Assembly: GCF_020531985.1 (NCBI RefSeq) | Contig: NZ_JAJAVQ010000001.1 | Span: 558,001 to 622,000 of the forward strand | DNA from: Rheinheimera aquimaris | GTDB taxonomy: Bacteria; Pseudomonadota; Gammaproteobacteria; Enterobacterales; Alteromonadaceae | DNA length: 64,000 bases | Reading direction: 5' to 3' | Shown: positions 14,902-23,119 of the stretch, in pieces | How positions within the stretch are numbered: the first letter of the stretch is position 1 | Layout of the letters: each line of letters starts with the position of its first letter | The notes under the pieces: model-generated | What the model saw: only the letters and a program-made list of their open reading frames with translations | What the model was told of the DNA's origin: nothing | Databases searched by the model: none | Translations under genes and position numbers: made by a program

Positions 14902-16056
14902 ATGTATCAATTGAATCTGGCTGAACTTAGTGTATCTGACTTTCTTAACAACTATTGGCAGAAAGTACCGCTACTGATCAAAAACGGTTTTAAAAACTTC
15001 GCCGATCCGTTAAGTGCAGATGAACTGGCCGGGCTGGCACAGGACGAAGAAATTGAATCACGGATTGTCAGTTGCGAAGGGCAGCAATGGGACATGCAAA
15101 CCGGCCCATTCGATGATTTTAGCCAGCTAGGAGAGAAAAACTGGACCCTGCTGGTGCAAGCCGTTGACCACTGGCACCCAATGGCAGCCAGGCTAATAGA
15201 TCCGTTTCGATTTATTCCAAACTGGCGTATAGATGACCTGATGGTAAGCTTTTCTACCCCGGGCGGCGGCGTGGGGCCACATCTTGATCAATATGATGTT
15301 TTTATTATTCAGGGTGAAGGCAGGCGGCATTGGCGAGTCGGCATGCCAGATCCCTCTTTACAACAACTCTGCCCTCACCCGCGGCTGTTACAGGTTAGCC
15401 CTTTTAACGCCTGCATTGACGTTATTACCGAACCTGGTGACATACTGTATATTCCGCCGGGATGTCCGCATGACGGCATTAGCCTGGAAAACAGCCTGAA
15501 TTATTCAGTGGGTTTCAGAGCGCCGGCACAGAAAGACTTGCTGACCGGTCTGGCAGACTATCTTATCGACCATGATGTCACCGGCAAACGTTTTACGGAC
15601 CCGGCCCGTCAGGCGTCTGTCTCTGTAGGTGCAATAGAGAAAACAGATCTGCAGAAAGTACGTCAACTGATGCAAGAACTGGTTGAAGATGATTCCATGC
15701 TGCCAAACTGGTTTGGTAGCCTTATAACACGGGCTAAACATGAGTTGGATTTAAATGAACCCGACCCACATTACTCAGCAGAAGAGATAGCCGAATATAT
15801 TGAAGAAGGTTCTGTGTTAAGCCGCACCGGAGGACTGCGTTGCTGTTATTTCCAGGACAATGCCGCCGCTAACATCGCACTTTTTATTAATGGCGATCAG
15901 ATCACCTTACCGCCTGACGAACTGGCAACCGCAAAGCTATTGTGTGATTACACAGAATTGGCATCAGAGCACAACCTGCACTTTTGCCAAAGTGTAGAGC
16001 GGACTATGCTGCTTACTAATCTTATTAATCAAGGCTATTGGTATTTCAGCGAATAA
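14902..16056 (+). CDS. roxA: Ribosomal protein uL16 arginine hydroxylase RoxA (YcfD)
   Basis: JmjC-type Fe(II)/2-oxoglutarate oxygenase that hydroxylates an arginine of ribosomal protein L16. 384 residues. The metal triad is visible as H127-x-D129 (PHLDQYDVF) and H190 (GCPHDGISLENS), close to H125/D127/H187 of E. coli YcfD. The C-terminal part (about 280-384) is the winged-helix dimerisation region of the family. A ribosome-binding AGGAAAG precedes the ATG. Confidence 0.93.
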   Translation: MYQLNLAELSVSDFLNNYWQKVPLLIKNGFKNFADPLSADELAGLAQDEEIESRIVSCEGQQWDMQTGPFDDFSQLGEKNWTLLVQAVDHWHPMAARLIDPFRFIPNWRIDDLMVSFSTPGGGVGPHLDQYDVFIIQGEGRRHWRVGMPDPSLQQLCPHPRLLQVSPFNACIDVITEPGDILYIPPGCPHDGISLENSLNYSVGFRAPAQKDLLTGLADYLIDHDVTGKRFTDPARQASVSVGAIEKTDLQKVRQLMQELVEDDSMLPNWFGSLITRAKHELDLNEPDPHYSAEEIAEYIEEGSVLSRTGGLRCCYFQDNAAANIALFINGDQITLPPDELATAKLLCDYTELASEHNLHFCQSVERTMLLTNLINQGYWYFSE

Positions 16057-16064
16057 AATGACCA

Positions 16065-16091
16065 AAAAAACCGCACTCTGTGCGGTTTTTT
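16065..16091. terminator. Bidirectional terminator after roxA
   Basis: CCGCAC (16071-16076), loop TCT, GTGCGG (16080-16085), flanked by a run of A and a run of T. It lies between convergent roxA and the DUF4826 gene. Confidence 0.85.
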
Positions 16092-16110
16092 GTTTTATGT
16101 AAACGAAAAA

Positions 16111-16554
16111 TTACACCTCACCGGCTGATTCCATCTGCCAAAGCTCATCTTTATTAAACATGTCGTACAAATTATGTGCCCGCTTTACCAGTAAATTAGC
16201 AAAGTCGTGCTGTGTTTTATCCTGCAAGCCGGAATCTGCGATCTGTTGTGCTTTTAATTGCCAATGCAGTGAAAATGCCCGTACGGCTTCGCGCGCATTA
16301 CTCGCAGCAGAAACAGCAATATGATCTGTTGGCAAATCACCACTGATTACCCAATATGATTGTTTTTCTTTAGTATTTAATTTCCAGACAGCAAAGTAAG
16401 GCGGTAAATACCGGCTCTCAGACACGGCAACATTGTCCGGCAATATTCCTTTACCTGCCAAATACTGATTTGCTTTTTGAAACTGTTCGCGTACCCATTC
16501 TGTGCGTGCTTTTTCTGCCTGGGCAATTTGTTCCTGAGTCCACTGCTCACTCAT
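16111..16554 (-). CDS. DUF4826-like protein of unknown function
   Basis: 147 residues, soluble, no signal peptide or membrane segment. It opens with a charged helix (EQWTQEQIAQAEKARTEWVREQFQKA). A central block reads YLPPYFAVWKLN and YWVISGDLPTDHI, and the end is acidic. It resembles the DUF4826 proteins of Shewanella and relatives; no function is known to me. Single gene, convergent with roxA and divergent from the dehydrogenase gene. Confidence 0.65.
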   Translation of the reverse strand: MSEQWTQEQIAQAEKARTEWVREQFQKANQYLAGKGILPDNVAVSESRYLPPYFAVWKLNTKEKQSYWVISGDLPTDHIAVSAASNAREAVRAFSLHWQLKAQQIADSGLQDKTQHDFANLLVKRAHNLYDMFNKDELWQMESAGEV

Positions 16555-16789
16555 GTCGTTATTTCCTGCGTAAATTTTCGCAATACTCTAGGGGACTCGT
16601 CGGCAACAATCAAGTGTTGCGCTAAATTGTCGACAATCCACTGGACAGACCAGGGTAATTTTATTCAGTCTTCTGGTGTAATGCAGTCTGAAATGCTACA
16701 TTTCGCCGCGCAAAATTGCTGCCTTTTACTGGCAGTCAACCCGATCACCTGCTGCAATTACCAGCAGTATTTAAACGGAGAAATCAGTC

Positions 16790-17836
16790 GTGGCCGTATT
16801 TAATCATTCTGAGTTCGATAGTCATGAGCAAGTTGTGTTCTGCGCAGACGCTGAAACAGGCTTAAAAGCCATTATCGCAGTTCACAGCACTGCGCTTGGC
16901 CCTGCGGTAGGAGGTTGCAGATTATGGGATTATGCTTCAGATGAAGCCGCGCTAAACGATGTCCTTCGGCTGTCCCGCGGAATGACCTATAAAAATGCTA
17001 TGGCAGGTTTACCTTTGGGTGGTGGTAAATCGGTTATTATCGGTGACGCCAAGAAAATAAAATCAGAAGCCTTATTCCGTGCTTTTGGCCGCATGGTTCA
17101 TCGTTTGTCTGGCAGCTACTACAGCGCAGAAGATGTAAATATCACGACCGGCGACATTATGATTGTCAACAAAGAAACGTCTTTTGTAGCAGGTTTGGAA
17201 GGTAAAAGCGGCAACCCAGCCCCTTTCACAGCTCTTGGCACTTACCGGGGTATAAAAGCTGCGGCTAAGCATAAATTCGGTTCAGATAGTCTGGAAGGCA
17301 AAACTATTGCCGTTCAGGGCCTGGGGAGTGTTGGTTTCTATTTGTGTGAACACTTGCATAAAGAAGGCGCCAGACTGGTTGTAACCGACATTAATAAGGA
17401 AGCCGTACAACGAGCTGTAACACTATTTGGCGCCACAGCGGTAGAACTGGATGCCATTTATGCAGTAGATGCTGACGTATATGCACCATGCGCACTGGGC
17501 GCCACTTTAAGTGATGAAACGATTCCTCAGCTAAAAGCACGCATCGTCGCTGGTTGTGCTAATAACCAGTTACAGCAAGCACGACATGGTGAGATCCTGC
17601 GTCAGAAAGGCATTCTGTATGCCCCAGATTATGTTATCAATGCCGGTGGCATTATAAACGTTGCATTCGAAATGCGCCCTGAAGGCTACTCTGAACAAGA
17701 GTCTACAGCCAAGGTAATGGCTATCTATGACACTCTGATTAATATTTTTGAGCGTGCAGACGCGGATAATCAACCAACCAGTGTTGTAGCAGATCTGATG
17801 GCACAGGAAATAATCCGTCGCGGTAAAACACAATAG
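16790..17836 (+). CDS. Leucine dehydrogenase-type Glu/Leu/Phe/Val dehydrogenase
   Basis: Reversible NAD-dependent oxidative deamination of branched-chain amino acids is the likely reaction. 348 residues. The catalytic lysine is K80 in LPLGGGKSVI, the position seen in Bacillus leucine dehydrogenase. ALGPAVGGCR is the substrate glycine-rich region and AVQGLGSVGFYL the Rossmann fold. The start is GTG at 16790 (MAVFNHSEF), supported by ACGGAG 9 nt upstream. A small hairpin CTGCTG/CAGCAG (16749-16767) and a 12-bp palindrome ATTGTCGACAAT (16626-16637) lie in its leader. Leucine versus phenylalanine preference cannot be read with certainty. Confidence 0.88.
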   Translation: MAVFNHSEFDSHEQVVFCADAETGLKAIIAVHSTALGPAVGGCRLWDYASDEAALNDVLRLSRGMTYKNAMAGLPLGGGKSVIIGDAKKIKSEALFRAFGRMVHRLSGSYYSAEDVNITTGDIMIVNKETSFVAGLEGKSGNPAPFTALGTYRGIKAAAKHKFGSDSLEGKTIAVQGLGSVGFYLCEHLHKEGARLVVTDINKEAVQRAVTLFGATAVELDAIYAVDADVYAPCALGATLSDETIPQLKARIVAGCANNQLQQARHGEILRQKGILYAPDYVINAGGIINVAFEMRPEGYSEQESTAKVMAIYDTLINIFERADADNQPTSVVADLMAQEIIRRGKTQ

Positions 17837-17843
17837 TTCAGCA

Positions 17844-17879
17844 GGACAAAGCCACTAGTTGCTGTGGCTTTGTCCGTTT
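17844..17879 (+). terminator. Strong terminator after the dehydrogenase, overlapping the patatin 3' end
   Basis: A 12-bp perfect stem GGACAAAGCCAC (17844-17855)/GTGGCTTTGTCC (17864-17875) with an 8-nt loop and a following TTTTC. The minus-strand stop codon of the convergent patatin gene lies at the stem/loop border, so the right arm also encodes the last patatin residues. Confidence 0.85.
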
Positions 17880-18718
17880 TCTTTAAAAAACTCAGCTAGC
17901 TTCATTGGTACTATGGCTATGGCAGTTTCATAGCCTATATTGTATAGCTGCTGCTTCTGCAGCGTGCTCAACGCAAAATCGACTGATGACACCTCTCCGG
18001 TATTTACCACGACTGTATTGTGCCAGTATTCCGCGTGTACGTACTCTCGTGAAACAGCACTCATAAAGGTTCTAATCAACATATAAATGTATGAAAGTAA
18101 GGGAAAATAGCGCGCAGGCTGCAAGGGCTTTGCTTCGCTGTCGCTTTTTAAACGGAAACATATCAAAGGCAAGCCAAGCCCCGACCAGTCATGGTGCAGC
18201 GCATCCTCGGACAGAATAACGCCGTCTGTCATAATATGATTCTCAAACTCCTGGAATGAAAAAAACAATGGTATCGACATGGAAAAGCGCACAGCTTTTG
18301 ATACTTTAAGCCGCGGGGTCAAAGTACGGTTAAACACGACAGGTCCCCCACCATTTATATCTGTTGCCAGCACATGTAAGTCATAATCCAATTGCGCAAA
18401 AGTAATACCTTTTAATTGCTTGTCTAACCAACTCTCTAGTTTATTGCCGTTGCACAATCCCCCGCTTCGCAACAAAGATGTCATCGAAAAACTCCAGAAC
18501 TGCCTGAAGTCTGTGCTTAGTGCTATGGCTTTAATTTCAGCCAGGCTCCAGCCAGATGCATAGAGCGCAGCCACTATACTACCGCCGGAAACACCGACCA
18601 GATGACGAAAAGAAAACCCCATATCAATCAAAGCCTGCAAAATTCCTATGTAACAGCTGAGCCGGGTTCCGCCTCCGGAAAAGATGGGTACTATCGCGGT
18701 ATTGCTTTTGGCTTGCAT
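17855..18718 (-). CDS. Patatin-like phospholipase
   Basis: 287 residues. The oxyanion loop is SGGGTRLSCYIGILQAL (residues about 14-30), the nucleophile serine is in GVSGGS (about 43-48), and the catalytic aspartate is in TDGV. The usual form is DGG or DGA, so Val in third place is slightly unusual. No signal peptide, so probably a cytoplasmic or membrane-peripheral acyl hydrolase. No cyclic-nucleotide synthase or other defence gene stands beside it, so a CapV-like effector role is not supported. Its 3' end is inside the terminator of the convergent dehydrogenase gene. Divergent from the regulator at 18868. Confidence 0.85.
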   Translation of the reverse strand: MQAKSNTAIVPIFSGGGTRLSCYIGILQALIDMGFSFRHLVGVSGGSIVAALYASGWSLAEIKAIALSTDFRQFWSFSMTSLLRSGGLCNGNKLESWLDKQLKGITFAQLDYDLHVLATDINGGGPVVFNRTLTPRLKVSKAVRFSMSIPLFFSFQEFENHIMTDGVILSEDALHHDWSGLGLPLICFRLKSDSEAKPLQPARYFPLLSYIYMLIRTFMSAVSREYVHAEYWHNTVVVNTGEVSSVDFALSTLQKQQLYNIGYETAIAIVPMKLAEFFKENGQSHSN

Positions 18719-18867
18719 TCCAGCTTTATCCTTAAACTGATAAATTCTTTGTTAGTATGGGATAAATTCTGCCGTATACCAGACAAGTTAATGGCTAATT
18801 GACTACCCTTAGCTGTACGCTTCTATTAAACTATTCAGTTCGAAGTAGGATTGACAAGGATCGTTAG

Positions 18868-20223
18868 ATGAAGACTATATTAATCATAGAAGATGATATC
18901 GGCATTCAGAAACAGCTTAAATGGAGCCTGTCTGATTACGAACTCGTCTTCGCACAAGACAGAGCGTCCGCGCTAACTCAGCTGCGCCGCTATGAACCAG
19001 AAGTTGTTACCCTTGATTTAGGGCTGCCGCCAGATCCGGCTAATGCCAGCGAAGGCCTCGCCTGCCTGAATGATATACTGGCGTTAAAACCCAACTGCAA
19101 AATCATTGTTATCACAGGCAATACTGATACAGAACATGCATTAAAGGCCATCGCACTTGGCGCATACGATTACTACCAAAAACCGGTAGATCCAGAAGTA
19201 CTCAGTATCATTCTTGCCCGTGCATTTAAAATAAGCGAGCTTGAAACTGAAAACCGTGCGCTCAAAAGCGCCAATCTTGGCAACAATGATATTATCGGCA
19301 ACAGTGAGGCGATTTTAAAAGCATGCCGTACCGTTGAGAAAATTGCCCCAACTGAAATCACCACCTTGTTGTTAGGCGAAAGTGGTACAGGTAAAGAAGT
19401 GTTTGCCCGCGCAATTCACCGCCAAAGTCCAAGAGTCAATAAACCATTTGTCGCTATAAACTGCGCATCTATTCCGGAAAACCTGCTGGAAAGCGAACTG
19501 TTCGGCTACGAAAAAGGGGCATTCACCGGAGCCAATAAAACTACGCTTGGTAAAATAGAATGTGCAAATGGTGGTACTTTACTGCTGGATGAAATTGGCG
19601 ATATGCCGCTTAGCTTGCAAGCAAAAATGCTACGATTTTTACAAGAACGGGTAATAGAACGTGTCGGTGGCAGACAGGAAATCGAAGTAGATGTTCGGGT
19701 TATCTGTGCAACTCACCGTAACCTGGCCGAAATGGTAGCAGAACAGAGCTTCAGGGAAGATTTATACTACAGAATAAGCGAAATAACGCTGCTGATCCCA
19801 CCGTTGCGCCAGCGTGGTCACGACATTGTTGTGATAGCTAAAGCGCTGTTGAATAAATTTAACCTGGAGTTTAATACTCAGGTGCAGGGCTTTACCGAGT
19901 CTGCGATGCAAGCGATGTTGCAATATGCCTGGCCTGGTAACATTCGCGAACTGCAAAACAAACTTAAATCGGCAGTGATCCTGGCAGACAGTAAATATAT
20001 CACTGTAGAAGATCTGGCTCTTGCGGTACAACACACCAAAATTGATACCTTACGCAAGGTAAGAGAGCTGGCAGAGACGCAGGCTATTAGGCATGCTTAC
20101 ACATTGGCAGCGGGAAATTTATCTAAAACTGCAGACACTTTAGGTATAACACGACCCACGCTGTATGCGCTAATTGATAAATACCGCTTACACGACTTAC
20201 GTAATACCGAGACTGAAAGCTAA
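18868..20223 (+). CDS. prsR: PrsR-type sigma54-dependent response regulator
   Basis: 451 residues in NtrC architecture. A receiver domain has phospho-acceptor D50 (VTLDLGLP) and KPVD. An AAA+ domain carries Walker A GESGTGKE, the sigma54-contact loop GAFTGA and GGTLLLDEIGD. A C-terminal Fis-type HTH ends LSKTADTLGITRPTLYALIDKYRL. The receiver sequence (LIIEDDIGIQKQLKWSLSDYE, LPPDPANASEGL) matches the PEP-CTERM-box regulator PrsR, which works with kinase PrsK on exopolysaccharide and exosortase target genes. No PrsK, exosortase or PEP-CTERM protein is in this window. AAGGA 8 nt upstream supports the start. Confidence 0.85.
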   Translation: MKTILIIEDDIGIQKQLKWSLSDYELVFAQDRASALTQLRRYEPEVVTLDLGLPPDPANASEGLACLNDILALKPNCKIIVITGNTDTEHALKAIALGAYDYYQKPVDPEVLSIILARAFKISELETENRALKSANLGNNDIIGNSEAILKACRTVEKIAPTEITTLLLGESGTGKEVFARAIHRQSPRVNKPFVAINCASIPENLLESELFGYEKGAFTGANKTTLGKIECANGGTLLLDEIGDMPLSLQAKMLRFLQERVIERVGGRQEIEVDVRVICATHRNLAEMVAEQSFREDLYYRISEITLLIPPLRQRGHDIVVIAKALLNKFNLEFNTQVQGFTESAMQAMLQYAWPGNIRELQNKLKSAVILADSKYITVEDLALAVQHTKIDTLRKVRELAETQAIRHAYTLAAGNLSKTADTLGITRPTLYALIDKYRLHDLRNTETES

Positions 20224-20264
20224 CTTTGCTTTGCTGTGCAAAAGCAGTTTTAAACTGGCAATAT

Positions 20265-20292
20265 AAAAAAACCCACCGAAGTGGGTTTTTTT
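20265..20292. terminator. Bidirectional terminator between prsR and the TonB2 operon
   Basis: ACCCAC (20271-20276), loop CGAA, GTGGGT (20281-20286), extended by A and T tracts on both sides. Confidence 0.9.
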
Positions 20293-20293
20293 A

Positions 20294-21553
20294 TTACAGG
20301 CTAACGCCTTTCTGCTTGGCTTTGTCTTTGATGTAAGACTCCCAACTACGCACCTGACGTGACATAGCAGGATCCTTTTTAGCATTCATCAACGCAGCAT
20401 AGGCTTCTTTATACTTCTTCTGATAGAAATACGCATCTACCAGACTCATATAAACACCTGAAGGCTTATCAACATTCATTGACAATGCTTTATCAAATGC
20501 AGCAATGGCTTCGTTGTAACGCTGAATAGCGAGGTAAGAAGAACCCTGACGACGATAAGCATCAGCGTCGTTTGTCATCTTAGCTAACTCACCGTAGTAC
20601 TCTGCAGCTTTTAAGAACTCACGCGCAGTTTGATAGTTAGAGGCAATGAAGTTCAGATTGTTTTTGTCTTTTTTGACCAATCCGCTCTTCATGTGCTTTT
20701 CCATCGTCGTCGCTGCTTTGTAAGGAATGTTATTATTGGCATACATCTGTGCCAACATCCTTACTTCAGAGTCTTTCTCCAGATAGCCTTGCGAGTATGC
20801 CAGCTGTAACGTAGACAATGACTTGGAATACTCTTCCGTCAGTGTATAGAAGTTACCCAGGTATACCCAGAACTGCTTATTCTCTGGGAATAACTGCACC
20901 ATGGTTTCAACCACAGCAACCAGATCTTTGTAACGCTTCAGCTCATACAGTGCAGCCATTTTCAGCTGATAAGGCCCTTCCGTCGGCTTAGGCGAAAAAC
21001 GAATTGCATCGTCAGCCGGCGCGATAACCTTATCATGCTGATTCATCAGGTAATACGCATTAGCTATACGCATATAGGCGTCTGAATTTTGTTCACCAGT
21101 GAACATAATCCAGTCTTCATACGCTTTAATGGCTTTTTGGTATTGTTTATCCTGCAGCAGCATATCTGCCAGCAACTTCATAGACAGCGCCTGATCATTA
21201 AATGTCAGCACGTCCGGCTTAACAGCCAGCGTCAGATATTTAATAGCCTGCTTTTCGTCTTTAGTTGCGTACAGGTTACCTAGAAAGCGGTTAAGCGTGG
21301 CTGTATCAAACTCGTTGTTTGAGTTTACATCCAGTAAAACTGCAATGGCTTCATCAAGCTTCTCTTCGTTGTACAAATCGAAAGCTTTAACCAGCGTTTT
21401 ACCTACACGTTCACCCACTATCTGGGTTTTACGCGCTTTACGCTCTTCAACTTTAGCCATATTAGGTTGTACAGCTGCAGTCACAGAGGTTGCTGTCACA
21501 GTAAGCGCAGTTGCAATTACCAATGCCGAGGTAAGTTTTTTAAGCTTCAACAT
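20294..21553 (-). CDS. Exported TPR protein of the TonB2 operon
   Basis: 419 residues. Signal peptide MLKLKKLTSALVIATALTVTATSVTA, then at least six TPR-like helical pairs, for example AIKYLTLAVKPDVL, AIKAYEDWIMFTGEQNSDAYMRIANAYY and EAIAAFDKALSM. It is the last gene of the run DUF3450-ttpC-exbB-exbD-tonB-TPR. A strong GGAGG before the ATG and a 1-nt gap to tonB show co-translation. Probably a periplasmic partner of the TonB2 complex; its exact role is unknown. Confidence 0.88.
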   Translation of the reverse strand: MLKLKKLTSALVIATALTVTATSVTAAVQPNMAKVEERKARKTQIVGERVGKTLVKAFDLYNEEKLDEAIAVLLDVNSNNEFDTATLNRFLGNLYATKDEKQAIKYLTLAVKPDVLTFNDQALSMKLLADMLLQDKQYQKAIKAYEDWIMFTGEQNSDAYMRIANAYYLMNQHDKVIAPADDAIRFSPKPTEGPYQLKMAALYELKRYKDLVAVVETMVQLFPENKQFWVYLGNFYTLTEEYSKSLSTLQLAYSQGYLEKDSEVRMLAQMYANNNIPYKAATTMEKHMKSGLVKKDKNNLNFIASNYQTAREFLKAAEYYGELAKMTNDADAYRRQGSSYLAIQRYNEAIAAFDKALSMNVDKPSGVYMSLVDAYFYQKKYKEAYAALMNAKKDPAMSRQVRSWESYIKDKAKQKGVSL

Positions 21554-21554
21554 C

Positions 21555-22172
21555 TTAACCTCCAGCCATATCTAAAGTGAAATCAAGTTGAACCTGCTGG
21601 CCTGTCTGCTTCATTGGTTTGCCGTCAACCACTTTAGGGCTGTACTTCCAACGGCGCAGAGCACGAATAGCTTCACGGTCGAACACGCGACGAGGTTCAG
21701 CTTCAATCACCTCAACTTCGTCAACGCTACCATCTTCCATAATACTAAAACGCAGTTTAACCCAACCTTGTAAGCCATCACGTGCTGCCTGAACCGGATA
21801 GCGTGGCTCAATCCGAACGATTGGCGTTGCATCACCATCACGCATCATGCTTGATGGATCACCCAAACCAGCACCACTCGAACCTAAGTTCAACCCTGGC
21901 ATATTAAAGCCAATGGCACCTGCAGCATTAGCTGTATCAGGTTCAGGCTGCGGCGCTTTAGGCGGCTGAGCCGGTGGCGGCGGTGGTGGCGGTGGTGGTG
22001 GCCGCCGCGTCTGTGTTTCTGAGTCTGGCGGCGTAGTGTTAATTTCAATAACAATACGCTCTTGCTCTTTTACCTCGCGCTTTCCACTGGATTGCAGCAA
22101 AGTAGCCATCATTAAAAACAACAGAAACGTTACCACCCCACCGATTATTAACGATGTCAGGAAACGTACCAT
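21555..22172 (-). CDS. tonB: TonB2 family energy transducer
   Basis: 205 residues. An N-terminal membrane anchor (RFLTSLIIGGVVTFLLFLMMATLL) is followed by a proline-rich segment with ten consecutive prolines near residues 58-67. A flexible Gly/Asn region follows. The C-terminal TonB domain has RIEPRYPVQAARDGLQGWVKLRFSI and a YSPKVVDGKPM block. It carries energy from ExbB/ExbD to outer-membrane receptors. The short periplasmic linker suits a TonB2-type protein. No receptor gene is adjacent. Confidence 0.93.
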   Translation of the reverse strand: MVRFLTSLIIGGVVTFLLFLMMATLLQSSGKREVKEQERIVIEINTTPPDSETQTRRPPPPPPPPPPAQPPKAPQPEPDTANAAGAIGFNMPGLNLGSSGAGLGDPSSMMRDGDATPIVRIEPRYPVQAARDGLQGWVKLRFSIMEDGSVDEVEVIEAEPRRVFDREAIRALRRWKYSPKVVDGKPMKQTGQQVQLDFTLDMAGG

Positions 22173-22174
22173 AA

Positions 22175-22579
22175 TTACTTAGTCTCCCCGGCTATACTAA
22201 TCACCAGTGAAGGGTCAGCCGCTTTAATCTGATCCATTACTTCCATCACAATACCGTGCTTCGCTTCTTTATCAGCCTGCACAATAATGGTGTCCGTCGG
22301 TGACTCAGCTCTAAGCCGTTCAATGTTAGCCGAAACCCGCTCAACATCAACCGGGCGCTTGTCCATCCAAATCTCACCGTTAGCACGGATAGCGATAAAG
22401 ATAGTGGCGCTTGGTTTCTTTTGAGCCTGAGCAGCTTCAGGTTTATTTACATCGATACCGGCTTCCTTTACGAAAGATGTGGTTACGATAAAGAAGATCA
22501 GCATGATGAATACGATATCCATCATTGGCGTGATATCAATCTCCGCCGTTTCAGCTTCGCGAATACGTTTGCGTGCCAT
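22175..22579 (-). CDS. exbD: ExbD-family proton channel subunit
   Basis: 134 residues with one membrane helix near residues 19-40 (DIVFIMLIFFIVTTSFV). The conserved membrane aspartate is in ITPMMDIVF. The periplasmic domain follows. It works with ExbB and TtpC to couple proton flow to TonB. GGGGAG near its 3' end serves tonB, which begins 2 nt later. Confidence 0.94.
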   Translation of the reverse strand: MARKRIREAETAEIDITPMMDIVFIMLIFFIVTTSFVKEAGIDVNKPEAAQAQKKPSATIFIAIRANGEIWMDKRPVDVERVSANIERLRAESPTDTIIVQADKEAKHGIVMEVMDQIKAADPSLVISIAGETK

Positions 22580-22591
22580 AAAAAACTCTCT

Positions 22592-23119
22592 TTAATGATG
22601 CGGTAAACTATCGGCTAAAGCAGCTTTTTCCCGCTTAACCTGTACGTCTAACCGCGCACTGAAAAATACACCTGATATCGCTGCAACCAAACCTGACATT
22701 GTCGGGATAGTCGCCATAGAGATACCTGTTGCCATGGTTCTTGGGTTGCCGGTACCCTGTGTCGCCATAATGTCAAACACAGCTATCATACCGGTTACCG
22801 TTCCCAACAATCCAACCAGTGGACACAGTGCAACCAAGGTTTTAATAAGCAGCATACGCTGGTCTAATTTATCTGAAGCCTCGGAAATCCAGCAATCACG
22901 GATCTTATGTGCATACCATGATGTGGTATCAGCTCTGGCATCCCAACGGGCGATAATATCTCGTTTTAACTTTGGATATTCTGCCTTAAGAAACCAAAAC
23001 CGCTCTATCATCAGAAACCACATGATGAAGAGTACCAGGGCGACAACGTAAAGTACGTTGCCACCGGTATGGATAAAATCCTGAACAGATTCCCACAGCT
23101 CTACTAGCTGGAGTATCAT
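22592..23119 (-). CDS. exbB: ExbB/MotA/TolQ-family proton channel subunit
   Basis: 175 residues, shorter than E. coli ExbB (244), as in TonB2 clusters. Three membrane spans are visible: VLYVVALVLFIMWFLMI, TLVALCPLVGLLGTVTGMI and IPTMSGLVAAISGVFF. Its ATG overlaps the ttpC stop by one base (TAATG), so the two are coupled. Confidence 0.93.
   Translation of the reverse strand: MILQLVELWESVQDFIHTGGNVLYVVALVLFIMWFLMIERFWFLKAEYPKLKRDIIARWDARADTTSWYAHKIRDCWISEASDKLDQRMLLIKTLVALCPLVGLLGTVTGMIAVFDIMATQGTGNPRTMATGISMATIPTMSGLVAAISGVFFSARLDVQVKREKAALADSLPHH

Noticed and set aside
17855-20223. Patatin plus regulator as a CBASS-like or other defence system
   Set aside because: No CD-NTase, ubiquitin-like, TIR or nuclease partner; the regulator is a sigma54 activator and the genes are divergent.
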